From an uncultured Pelagibacteraceae bacterium (lineage in GTDB: Bacteria; Pseudomonadota; Alphaproteobacteria; Pelagibacterales; Pelagibacteraceae): 54,528 nucleotides of DNA. Positions 34,838-42,333 of the stretch are shown here, piece by piece. The notes under the pieces are model-generated. The model searched no databases, was not told where the DNA came from, and saw only the letters and a list, made by a program, of their open reading frames with translations. The position numbers and the translations under genes are program-made. Every line of letters begins with the position of its first letter. Position 1 is the stretch's first letter. The DNA is taken from contig CACKWM010000006.1 of the NCBI GenBank assembly GCA_902603905.1, positions 1 to 54,528 of the forward strand, in the 5' to 3' direction.

Positions 34838-35944
34838 CTAAACTTTTACTAAGTCATCCTTATGTATAATTTCTTCTCTACTAGAATATCCTAATATATT
34901 TTTTATTTTGCTACTATGTGAACCTTTTATTTTTTCTATTTCGATTGATGAGAACGACGTTAAACCCCTAGCACATTCAACATTGTCCTGATCTTTAACG
35001 AGAATATGATCTCCTTTCTCGAAGTTTCCATTAATTTTTTTCACTCCTGCTGGTAATAAACTTTTTCCATTTCTGATCGCTTTTGTTGCTCCATAATCAA
35101 TAATTACTTCACCTTTAGGAGCAACTGATCCAATTATCCACTGTTTTCTTGCATCAAGTTTAGAAATTTTGGGTAAAAACCAAGTACATTTTTCACTTTC
35201 ATTTATTTTTTTTATTGGATTTTTGTTAACACCATTTGCGATTACCATATAGCATCCAGATAATTGGCAAATTTTTGCTGCATCAATTTTTGTTTTCATG
35301 CCTCCAGATCCATAAATATTTTCTCCTCTAGATGCATATTTTTTAATATTTTCATCTATTTTTTTCACAATCTTAATTAATTTTGTTTTCTTATTTTTTT
35401 TTGGATTATCAGTGTAAAGTCCATCAACATCAGACAATAAAATCAAACAATCAGCACCAATTATTTGTGAAACTCTTGCTGCCAGTCTATCATTATCTCC
35501 ATATTTTATTTCAGTTGTAGCAGTAGTATCATTTTCATTAACAATTGGCACAATGCCCATTGTTAATAAATTATCAATAGTTCTTCTTGCATTAATTGAT
35601 CTTCTTCTTTGTTCGGTATCATCTAAAGTTAAAAGAATTTGAGATATTTTTATATTAAATTTTTTAAATACATTTTGGTATAGATTCATCAGTTCTATTT
35701 GTCCTATAGATGCTACAGCTTGGCTTTTATCAATTTTTAATTTTTTTTTATTTAAATCTAATTTTTTGCAACCAAGAGCAATTGAGCCTGAACTAACTAT
35801 AATTACATTTTTTTTATTACTAGATAAATATTTTATATCTTTTGCTAATTCAGACAGCCATTTTTTTTTTATATTTTTTTTATCATTTATTAATAATGAA
35901 GATCCAATTTTAATTACGATAGTTTTAAAATTTTTAAGATGCAT
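34838..35944 (-). CDS. proB: Glutamate 5-kinase with PUA domain
   Basis: ProB phosphorylates glutamate to glutamyl-5-phosphate and is the usual feedback point for proline. The 368-aa protein has an amino-acid-kinase domain (KIGSSLL at 12-18, VNENDTTATTEIKYGDNDRLAARVSQI in the substrate loop, GSGGMKTKIDAAKI) and a C-terminal PUA domain from about residue 275. Its ATG lies inside the end of obgE, an 11-nt overlap, so the two are translationally coupled. Confidence 0.97.
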   Translation of the reverse strand: MHLKNFKTIVIKIGSSLLINDKKNIKKKWLSELAKDIKYLSSNKKNVIIVSSGSIALGCKKLDLNKKKLKIDKSQAVASIGQIELMNLYQNVFKKFNIKISQILLTLDDTEQRRRSINARRTIDNLLTMGIVPIVNENDTTATTEIKYGDNDRLAARVSQIIGADCLILLSDVDGLYTDNPKKNKKTKLIKIVKKIDENIKKYASRGENIYGSGGMKTKIDAAKICQLSGCYMVIANGVNKNPIKKINESEKCTWFLPKISKLDARKQWIIGSVAPKGEVIIDYGATKAIRNGKSLLPAGVKKINGNFEKGDHILVKDQDNVECARGLTSFSSIEIEKIKGSHSSKIKNILGYSSREEIIHKDDLVKV

Positions 35945-36917
35945 ATTTTATTAATTTTGATTTAATTTTTTTAATTGAAACTTTGTCAAAAGTTGAAATT
36001 GTTAGTACTTTTTTTTTTATTTTTTTTGAAAAATTTTTTTTTTTTTCATTTAATTTATTTTTATCTATCAAGTCAATTTTATTAAATACAACTAATTCAT
36101 CTTTCTTTAATAATTTTTTACTATATTTTCCAAGTTCATTTCTTACCTGTTTATATAAATTTTCTATGTTTTGTTCTGTAATATCAATCAAATGTATTAA
36201 AGTTTTGCATCTTTCTATGTGTTTTAAAAATTTAAGTCCTAGACCAATTCCACTATGTGCTCCTTCTATTATACCCGGTATGTCCGCTAAAGTTATTTCT
36301 TTATCATCATAAACTGCAACTCCAAGGTTTGGATTTAAAGTTGTAAATTTGTAGTTTGCAATTTTTGGTGTTGCCTTGGTAATAGAAGCCAGTAAACTTG
36401 ATTTACCTGCATTTGGTAATCCAATTATTCCAATATCAGCTATAGTTTTTAATTGTAACCAAATTACATATTCTTCTCCAGTTTTTCCTTTTGTAAATTT
36501 TCTTGGAGCTCTATTCGTAGAACTCTTAAATCTTGTGTTTCCTAGTCCACCCTTACCACCATTTGCTGCAACAAATTCTTCTTTTTCATTTTTAAAATCG
36601 TAAATCATAGTTTTGTTATCTTCTTCAAAAACTTGAGTGCCAATTGGAACTTTTAAAATTAAATTATTACCACCTCTACCTGTTCGATTTTTTCCAGAAC
36701 CATCTCCTCCACGTTCTGCTTTATGATGTTGTTGATATCTGTAATCAATTAATGTGTTTAAATTTCTTTCAGATTTTAAAATTATAGAGCCACCCTTGCC
36801 ACCATCACCACCATCAGGTCCACCAAATTCAATGAATTTTTCCCTTCGAAAGCTTGGCGATCCATTTCCACCATCACCTGCTTTAATATAAATTTTTACT
36901 TGATCTAGAAATTTCAT
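35934..36917 (-). CDS. obgE: Obg-family ribosome-assembly GTPase
   Basis: Obg/CgtA binds the 50S subunit late in assembly. The 327-aa protein has the glycine-rich Obg fold in residues 1-157 (KAGDGGNGSPSFRREKF, GGPDGGDGGKGG) and a G domain with G1 GLPNAGKSS (166-174), G3 DIPGIIEGA and G4 NKID. It stops soon after the G domain: the variable C-terminal domain of some family members is absent. It follows rplU and rpmA, the widely conserved order. Confidence 0.96.
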   Translation of the reverse strand: MKFLDQVKIYIKAGDGGNGSPSFRREKFIEFGGPDGGDGGKGGSIILKSERNLNTLIDYRYQQHHKAERGGDGSGKNRTGRGGNNLILKVPIGTQVFEEDNKTMIYDFKNEKEEFVAANGGKGGLGNTRFKSSTNRAPRKFTKGKTGEEYVIWLQLKTIADIGIIGLPNAGKSSLLASITKATPKIANYKFTTLNPNLGVAVYDDKEITLADIPGIIEGAHSGIGLGLKFLKHIERCKTLIHLIDITEQNIENLYKQVRNELGKYSKKLLKKDELVVFNKIDLIDKNKLNEKKKNFSKKIKKKVLTISTFDKVSIKKIKSKLIKYAS

Positions 36918-36919
36918 AA

Positions 36920-36945
36920 TACAACTCTCAATTTTTTAAGTTGTA
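36920..36945 (-). other. Inverted repeat between rpmA and obgE
   Basis: TACAACT at 36920-36926 and its exact complement AGTTGTA at 36939-36945 form a 7-bp stem with a 12-nt loop in the 32-nt gap, ending just before the obgE ATG. No U-run follows on the - strand, so it is not a standard terminator. It may tune obgE translation or mRNA stability. Confidence 0.35.
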
Positions 36946-36949
36946 ATGA

Positions 36950-37204
36950 TTAATTGGGTTTTACTGAAACGTAAGTTCTATCTGACTTAGTTTTTTTAAA
37001 TTCAACTTTTCCTTTTACTAATGAAAAAATTGAGTGATCTTTTCCAATTCCTACATGTTTGCCAGGAAAAATTTTTGTTCCTCTTTGTCTAATAATAATA
37101 TTACCAGGAATTACGAATTGACCACCGTATTTTTTAACACCAAGTCTTCGACCTGCACTATCGCGTCCATTTCTAGATGATCCACCTGCTTTTTTTGTTG
37201 CCAT
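36950..37204 (-). CDS. rpmA: 50S ribosomal protein L27
   Basis: L27 reaches into the peptidyl-transferase centre with its N-terminal arm. The 84-aa protein has the full signature: [27 protein letters not shown], then [27 protein letters not shown]. Unlike Firmicutes versions it has no cleavable N-terminal extension. It follows rplU by 13 nt. Confidence 0.98.
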   Translation of the reverse strand: MATKKAGGSSRNGRDSAGRRLGVKKYGGQFVIPGNIIIRQRGTKIFPGKHVGIGKDHSIFSLVKGKVEFKKTKSDRTYVSVKPN

Positions 37205-37217
37205 AATTTATATAATT

Positions 37218-37622
37218 TTATTTATCTTTATTTAGTACTTCTTTTTTTATCGTTTTTTTAGTCGGAACTGAATTTTTTTTAGCTTCTGAGATTACAGAAC
37301 CGTCTTTAGAAAAAATTTTACTGATTTTTATTAAAGAATATTGTTGTCTATGTCCATTTTTTCTTCTTGAATTTTTTCTTCTTCTTTTTTTAAAAATTAA
37401 TATTGTTCTATTTTTTCCATTTTTAATTAATTCTGCTTCAACTTTTGCACCATCCAACAATGGAGTACCAATTTCAATTTTTTTATGGTCTCCATAAGCA
37501 AGAATCTCATTAAATTCTATTTTACTATTGGGTTTTGAGTTTTCTAATTTTTCAATTTTTAAAATTTCGCTAGCTTTTACTTTGTATTGCTTGCCACCTG
37601 TCTGTATTATTGCATATGTCAT
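37218..37622 (-). CDS. rplU: 50S ribosomal protein L21
   Basis: L21 binds 23S rRNA and L20. Residues 1-103 are the standard L21 fold: YAIIQTGGKQYKVKASEIL, IEFNEILAYGD, and KKRRRKNSRRKNGHRQQYSLIKI as the RNA-binding segment. The protein is 134 aa, about 30 longer than typical, through a Lys-rich C-terminal tail (KKTIKKEVLNKDK at the end). It is the first gene of the operon. Confidence 0.97.
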   Translation of the reverse strand: MTYAIIQTGGKQYKVKASEILKIEKLENSKPNSKIEFNEILAYGDHKKIEIGTPLLDGAKVEAELIKNGKNRTILIFKKRRRKNSRRKNGHRQQYSLIKISKIFSKDGSVISEAKKNSVPTKKTIKKEVLNKDK

Positions 37623-37648
37623 TGTTTAATCTAAATTTTATAATCAGC

Positions 37649-37676
37649 AATATAGTTCGGGACTTGTTATAGTCAA
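37649..37676 (-). promoter_or_regulatory. Sigma70-type promoter for the rplU operon
   Basis: Read on the - strand: TTGACT at 37676-37671, 16-nt spacer, TATATT at 37654-37649, both one base from consensus. It lies in the 64-nt gap between gloB and rplU, giving a leader of about 20 nt. It probably drives rplU-rpmA-obgE-proB-proA-nadD-rsfS-ctpA-rppH. Confidence 0.7.
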
Positions 37677-37686
37677 GCTGAATAAC

Positions 37687-38448
37687 TTAAAATTTGTCCT
37701 TTAAATCTCTTAATTTTGAAAAGGTTTCTAATGAATTATTATTATTAAAATTTAATTTAGTTTGAATATCGAGATTATCTGATCGTAAAAAAATATTACA
37801 TTCTAATTCATCTTTAATAGTTGATGGAATTGTGGGCAAATTATTTTTAAGATTTTTTTTAATGTTAATTATTTTATTTTTTAAATTTTTATTATTTGGG
37901 TCGTGTTTTATGCAGAATTTTGAATTTTGTAGAGTATATTCATGTCCACAAAAAATTTTAGTATCTAAAGGCAAACTTTTAAAAAAATTTAGTGATTTGT
38001 GCATTTGCAAATAAGTTCCTTCAAAAATTCTTCCACATCCAAGTGAGAACAAGGTATCCCCAGTAAAAATATTTTTTTCATTAAAAAAATGAAAACATAT
38101 ATGTCCAAGAGTATGTCCAGGTATATGTGTTATTTTAGCCTTAAAGTTATTTTCTGACCAAATTTCTCCATCTTTAACCATTATGTCGATATCTGGAATT
38201 CTTTCAGCATCATCAATGTATCCAACTACTTTTGCATTATATTTTTTTTTTAATTCACTATTACCTCCTACATGATCATAATGATGGTGCGTATTTAAAA
38301 TAAAAGTTAGTTGAATTTTTTTCTTGTCTAAATAATTTATTATTGGTTGAGCTTCACTAGGATCAACAATACAAGCATTCTTATTCTTTTCATCAATAAT
38401 TAAATATGAATAATTATCTTTTAAGCAAGGAATAATTTCAATTTTCAT
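37687..38448 (-). CDS. gloB: Hydroxyacylglutathione hydrolase (glyoxalase II)
   Basis: GloB hydrolyses S-lactoylglutathione to lactate and glutathione in methylglyoxal detoxification. The 253-aa metallo-beta-lactamase-fold protein has the metal motif THHHYDH (H54, H56, D58, H59), a second His in HIPGHTLGH, the bridging Asp in IFTGDTLFSLGCGR, and GHEYT near residue 165. A C-terminal HAGH domain follows. It overlaps the end of metW by 11 nt and is the last gene of the metX operon. Confidence 0.94.
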   Translation of the reverse strand: MKIEIIPCLKDNYSYLIIDEKNKNACIVDPSEAQPIINYLDKKKIQLTFILNTHHHYDHVGGNSELKKKYNAKVVGYIDDAERIPDIDIMVKDGEIWSENNFKAKITHIPGHTLGHICFHFFNEKNIFTGDTLFSLGCGRIFEGTYLQMHKSLNFFKSLPLDTKIFCGHEYTLQNSKFCIKHDPNNKNLKNKIINIKKNLKNNLPTIPSTIKDELECNIFLRSDNLDIQTKLNFNNNNSLETFSKLRDLKDKF

Positions 38449-39040
38449 TTTCGATTAGAAAAATCCCCAATTCCGAAGAAAGATTTTTTAAATTGAGATT
38501 CATTTTATTAATATTAGAAGTTTTTTGTTCATGTAAAGCAATTGATTTATATAGTTTAATTCCCTTTTTGGAACAAAAATTAAAAAAATCTTTTATAGAG
38601 CACATATGCAAGTTTGGAGTGTTATACCATTCATCAGGCAAATTTTTTGTTATTGGCATTGTTCCTTTAAACAGTAGGTGTGATCTAACCTTCCAATATC
38701 CAAAATTAGGAATCGTGACTATAGCTTTATTTGCCACTCGTAAAAGATCGTTAATTACTTTTTCTGGTTTGTAAAATGCTTGTAGTGTTTGACTCAAAAT
38801 AACATAATCAAAAGATGAATTAGGAAACTGCTGTAAATCTTTTTCTGCATTACCTTCAATAACAGCTAATCCTTTTCCAATACAAATTTGAACATTATTT
38901 TTAGATATTTCTAATCCTCTAGTGTCAATATTTTTATTGTCTTTTAAATATTTCATCAAAATACCATCTCCACAACCAACATCGAGAACTCTAGTATTGT
39001 TTTCTATTAATTGTGCAATTATTTTGAACTCTTTTTTCAT
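38438..39040 (-). CDS. metW: MetW, methyltransferase-fold partner of MetX
   Basis: A 200-aa SAM-methyltransferase-fold protein. Motif I is VLDVGCGDGILMKYL at about residues 18-32, with the acidic motif II (TRGLEI), then SSFDYVILSQTLQAF and VTIPNFGYWKVRSHLL. In alphaproteobacteria metW is almost always directly downstream of metX and is needed for homoserine acetylation, but its own reaction is not settled. Here it starts 7 nt after metX. Family and context give a firm name; the biochemical role stays open. Confidence 0.93.
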   Translation of the reverse strand: MKKEFKIIAQLIENNTRVLDVGCGDGILMKYLKDNKNIDTRGLEISKNNVQICIGKGLAVIEGNAEKDLQQFPNSSFDYVILSQTLQAFYKPEKVINDLLRVANKAIVTIPNFGYWKVRSHLLFKGTMPITKNLPDEWYNTPNLHMCSIKDFFNFCSKKGIKLYKSIALHEQKTSNINKMNLNLKNLSSELGIFLIENEN

Positions 39041-39047
39041 ATATCTT

Positions 39048-40157
39048 TTAGTAATTTGCCTCTATAAAATTTTTTATTGATTTTAAAAAATCAGGTACAT
39101 CTAATAGAAATGAATCGTGTCCTTTATCACTATTTATTTCTATAAAACCAACATCTGCTCCCGAGGCATTAAGAGCAATCACAATTTCTTTATTTTCGGA
39201 TGTAGGATAAAGCCAATCTGATGTAAAAGAAATTATGAAAAATTTTGTTTTACTTTCTTTAAAAGCATTAGAGAGATTTCCATTATATTGTTTTATTAAA
39301 TCAAAATAGTCCATTGCTCTTGTTATATAAAGATAGCTGTTAGCATCAAATCGATCTACAAAAGCCGAACCTTGGTGCCTCAAATAGCTTTCAATTTGAA
39401 AATCAGCATCAAAACTAAATTTTAAATTATCTCTTTCTTGAAGCTTTCTGCCAAATTTTTCTTCTAGGCCTTTTTTTGAGAGATAAGTAATATGTGCTGC
39501 CATTCTTGCAACAGCCAGACCTTTAGCTGGCGATGAATTTGCATTAAAATAATTTCCTTTATTCCAGTTTTGGTCTGCCATAATTGCCTGTCGACCTAAT
39601 TCATTAAGTGCAATATTCTGAGCAGAATGGCTAGCAGAACAAGCAATTGGTATAGCAGTTTTAGATTTATTTGGATAATTAGCTACGAATTGTAAAGCTT
39701 GCATACCCCCCATGGATCCACCAGTTACACAATATAATTTATCAATTTTAAAAAACTCTAATAAGTTATATTGGGCATTTACCATGTCATTAATTGTAAT
39801 AACTGGAAAATTTGTATCAAGTCTTTTGCCGGTTGTTGGATCAACATCACTAGGTCCATATGATCCCATGCATCCACCAATTACATTTGCGCATATTACA
39901 AAAAATTTATTTGTATCTATTGATTTATTTGGCCCAACTAAATATGACCACCACCCATTTTTATTTGTTATTGGATTAATGCCACTTACAAATTGATCTC
40001 CAGATAAAGCATGAAAAGCTAAAATTGCATTATCTTTTTTTTCGTTTAACTTGCCATAAGTTTCATATGCAAGCGGATAATTATTTATAGTCTTTCCACA
40101 ATCTAAAGTAAGTGGTTTTTTTATAATTATTTTTTTAATATTTTTTTCAGTATTCAT
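39048..40157 (-). CDS. metX: Homoserine O-acetyltransferase
   Basis: MetX acetylates homoserine with acetyl-CoA, the committed step to methionine through direct or trans-sulfuration. The 369-aa alpha/beta-hydrolase-fold protein shows GGSMGGMQ with nucleophile S148, an acid in SDWLYP and H347 in KGHDSFLL. Other family segments are FHALSGDQF, NVIGGCMGSYGPSDVDP and SHSAQNIALNE. It is preceded by a SAM-II riboswitch and a clear promoter, so it is very likely switched off by high SAM. Confidence 0.97.
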   Translation of the reverse strand: MNTEKNIKKIIIKKPLTLDCGKTINNYPLAYETYGKLNEKKDNAILAFHALSGDQFVSGINPITNKNGWWSYLVGPNKSIDTNKFFVICANVIGGCMGSYGPSDVDPTTGKRLDTNFPVITINDMVNAQYNLLEFFKIDKLYCVTGGSMGGMQALQFVANYPNKSKTAIPIACSASHSAQNIALNELGRQAIMADQNWNKGNYFNANSSPAKGLAVARMAAHITYLSKKGLEEKFGRKLQERDNLKFSFDADFQIESYLRHQGSAFVDRFDANSYLYITRAMDYFDLIKQYNGNLSNAFKESKTKFFIISFTSDWLYPTSENKEIVIALNASGADVGFIEINSDKGHDSFLLDVPDFLKSIKNFIEANY

Positions 40158-40191
40158 AATATTACACTGAAGATGAATTGTGAGAAAAAAA

Positions 40192-40240
40192 CTTGTTTAG
40201 CGGTTTTTTTTAAGCGCTCGCAATTCAGATAAATCAGCGC
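40192..40240 (-). ncRNA. SAM-II riboswitch upstream of metX
   Basis: On the - strand the leader reads GCGCUGAUUUA, then AUUGCGAGCGC, an A-rich segment and CCGCUAAAC. These match, in order and spacing, the conserved SAM-II (metA) blocks GCGCUGAUUUA, AUUGCaAGCGC and GCUAAA. Stem P1 is GCGCU/AGCGC (40240-40236 with 40218-40214). The 3' GCUAAA block is the part that returns to form the pseudoknot in this class. About 34 nt separate it from the metX ATG. SAM-II RNAs are typical of alphaproteobacterial metX leaders and were crystallised from a Sargasso Sea sequence. Confidence 0.88.
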
Positions 40241-40245
40241 ACTTT

Positions 40246-40274
40246 TTTGTACTAAATGAGATTTCATATGTCAA
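40246..40274 (-). promoter_or_regulatory. Sigma70-type promoter for metX-metW-gloB
   Basis: On the - strand: perfect TTGACA at 40274-40269, a 17-nt spacer, and TACAAA at 40251-40246. The predicted start is at about 40239-40240, which is the first base of the riboswitch P1 stem. Confidence 0.72.
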
Positions 40275-40357
40275 TTTTTTTTATTTTTTTTATTAATTCT
40301 GTGTAAAAGTAGATAAATTTATTTATAAAGATGAGTATAAATTAATAATAAATAACA
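40275..40357 (+). other. Leader and promoter region of hisC, no clear promoter
   Basis: The rest of the metX-hisC gap is nearly pure A/T. TATAAA occurs at 40324-40329 and 40336-40341 on the + strand, but neither has a convincing -35 at 16-18 nt. Transcription of hisC-tyrA must start about here, because the upstream gene is divergent. Confidence 0.4.
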
Positions 40358-41437
40358 ATGATATTACCAAAATTTAGAAAAACTATTGTTCAATCTTATA
40401 AGCCTGGAAAATCAAAATTATCCAGAATTAAAAAAATTGTAAAATTATCTGCAAATGAGTCTGCTTTAGGTGTAAGTCCTAAAGTTAAAAAAGAAATTAA
40501 TAATAAAATTAATTTTTCTAAATATCCCGACAATAAGTCAAGCAATTTAAGATTAGCCATTTCAAAAAATTTTAAATGTAAATTTGATAAAATTATTTGT
40601 GGAGCTGGCTCAGATGAAATTATTCAAATTATTTGTCAATTATTTTTAAAACCAAGAGATGAAGTAATTGTTCCTCAATATAGTTTTTTAATGTACAGAA
40701 TTTATTCAAAAATATCTGGAGCTAATGTAGTATATGCAAAAGAAAATAATTTTAAAATATCTGTTTCAGAAATAATAAAAAAAGTATCAAAAAAAACAAA
40801 AATTGTTTTTTTAGCAAATCCGAACAACCCAACAGGCACTTATTTGAAAAAAAAAGAATTAATACAATTAAGAAAAAAACTTAGAAGTAATGTCTTGTTA
40901 GTTGTTGATGATGCTTATGACGAATATATTCAAAAAAGAGATTATGAATCAGGTTTAAAGCTTTTTAATAAAAGTAAGAACGTTATTATACTTAGAACTT
41001 TTTCTAAAATATATGGACTTGCAGCATTAAGAATAGGATGGGGCTACGGACCAAAAAAAATTATTGATGCTATGAATATTATTAAACCTCCATTTAATGT
41101 AAATATGGCTGCTCAATTAGGAGCGATTGCATCTTTAAATGATAAAAGCTTTATTAAAAAATCAATTAAACATAATATTTTGTGGGCTAATAAAATAAAA
41201 AAATTTTTAAATAAATATAAAATAATAACAAATGATGTTAATACTAACTTTTTTTTACTAAATTTTAATAAGTGCAGATATTCTGCAAAGTATATTCGAA
41301 AAAAATTAGAAAATAATGGAATTATTTTAAGATCTATGAAAAGTTATAAAATTAATAACGCACTGAGGTTAACAATTGGCAGTAATGCTGATAACAAAAA
41401 ACTTATAAGTGCTCTTAATAAAATTTTTAAAAAATAA
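40358..41437 (+). CDS. hisC: Histidinol-phosphate / aromatic aminotransferase
   Basis: A PLP aminotransferase (fold type I) of 359 aa. Visible are KLSANESALGVSPKV near the N-terminus, LANPNNPTGTYL at 152-163, DDAYDEY at 184-190 and the PLP lysine K217 in RTFSKIYGLAALRIGWGY. HisC enzymes convert imidazole-acetol phosphate to histidinol phosphate and often also make Phe and Tyr. Being 1 nt overlapped with a prephenate dehydrogenase gene suggests that this copy serves aromatic amino acids as well as, or instead of, histidine. Confidence 0.92.
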   Translation: MILPKFRKTIVQSYKPGKSKLSRIKKIVKLSANESALGVSPKVKKEINNKINFSKYPDNKSSNLRLAISKNFKCKFDKIICGAGSDEIIQIICQLFLKPRDEVIVPQYSFLMYRIYSKISGANVVYAKENNFKISVSEIIKKVSKKTKIVFLANPNNPTGTYLKKKELIQLRKKLRSNVLLVVDDAYDEYIQKRDYESGLKLFNKSKNVIILRTFSKIYGLAALRIGWGYGPKKIIDAMNIIKPPFNVNMAAQLGAIASLNDKSFIKKSIKHNILWANKIKKFLNKYKIITNDVNTNFFLLNFNKCRYSAKYIRKKLENNGIILRSMKSYKINNALRLTIGSNADNKKLISALNKIFKK

Positions 41438-42333
41438 TGAAAAATATTCTTATAATAGGCTGTGGATTAATTGGCTCTTCAGTTTTAAGAGCAGTATATT
41501 CTAAAAAAATATCAAAAAATATTTATATTTATGAAAAATCAAAAAAAAATATTTTAATAATTAAAAAATTAAAAATTAGATGCAAAATAATAAATAATTT
41601 TCAAAAAATTAATATAAATTTTGATTTAGTGATTTTTTGTACTCCAATGAGTGAATATTCAAAAAATATTTCAAGAATAAATAAATTTCTTACAAATAAA
41701 ACGATTGTGACCGATGTTGGTTCAACTAAAGAATTAAGCTCAAAAAATGTTAAGAAAAAATTAAAAAAAAATATAACATGGATACCTTCTCATCCAATAT
41801 CTGGATCTGAAGTAAGTGGAGCAATACATGGAAATAAAAATTTATTTAAAAATAAATGGTGTGTTTTAATTAAAGAAAAAAATATTAAAAAAATACATTT
41901 ATCTAAACTTAAATTGTTTTGGAAAAAATTAGGTGCCAAAGTTGCTATAATGAATGCAAAAGAACATGATTTTATTTTTTCAGTAACAAGTCATTTACCT
42001 CACTTAATTGCCTACAATTTAGTTAAAACAGCAACTGATTTTGAAAAAAGAAAAAAAATGAATTTAATTCAATATAGTGCAGGAGGTTTGCGTGATTTTT
42101 CACGTATAGCAGCTAGCAATGAAATAATGTGGCGAGATATTTTTTTTAGTAATCAAAAAAATATTATTTCCGCCATAAGTTTGTTCATAAAAAATCTCAA
42201 TCTATTTAAAAATGATATTAAGTTAAAAAATAATAGTAAAATAATTAAAAAACTAATTAATACTAAAAAAGTTAGAAAAAAAATAATTAAATTAAAACAA
42301 GATATAAATAAACCTGATTTTGGAAGATTCTAA
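41437..42333 (+). CDS. tyrA: Prephenate (cyclohexadienyl) dehydrogenase
   Basis: This enzyme oxidatively decarboxylates prephenate (or arogenate) to the tyrosine precursor. The 298-aa protein has the NAD fold IIGCGLIGSS near residue 8, VTDVGSTKEL at 91-100 and the catalytic-His segment WIPSHPISGSEVSG at 115-128. H-D-F and SHLPHLIAYNL in the helical domain also fit TyrA/TyrC. Lys and Asn are unusually frequent even for this window, an effect of A-rich codons. It ends convergently, overlapping the sulfotransferase gene by 4 nt. Confidence 0.93.
   Translation: MKNILIIGCGLIGSSVLRAVYSKKISKNIYIYEKSKKNILIIKKLKIRCKIINNFQKININFDLVIFCTPMSEYSKNISRINKFLTNKTIVTDVGSTKELSSKNVKKKLKKNITWIPSHPISGSEVSGAIHGNKNLFKNKWCVLIKEKNIKKIHLSKLKLFWKKLGAKVAIMNAKEHDFIFSVTSHLPHLIAYNLVKTATDFEKRKKMNLIQYSAGGLRDFSRIAASNEIMWRDIFFSNQKNIISAISLFIKNLNLFKNDIKLKNNSKIIKKLINTKKVRKKIIKLKQDINKPDFGRF

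Noticed and set aside
37623-37686. Possible tRNA between rplU and gloB
   Set aside because: The gap is only 64 nt, has no cloverleaf or T-loop and contains a good -35/-10 pair.
40158-40191. Rho-independent terminator before metX because of the U7 run
   Set aside because: No GC stem other than the riboswitch P1, which is about 20 nt away, precedes the U-run; noted only as part of the riboswitch question.
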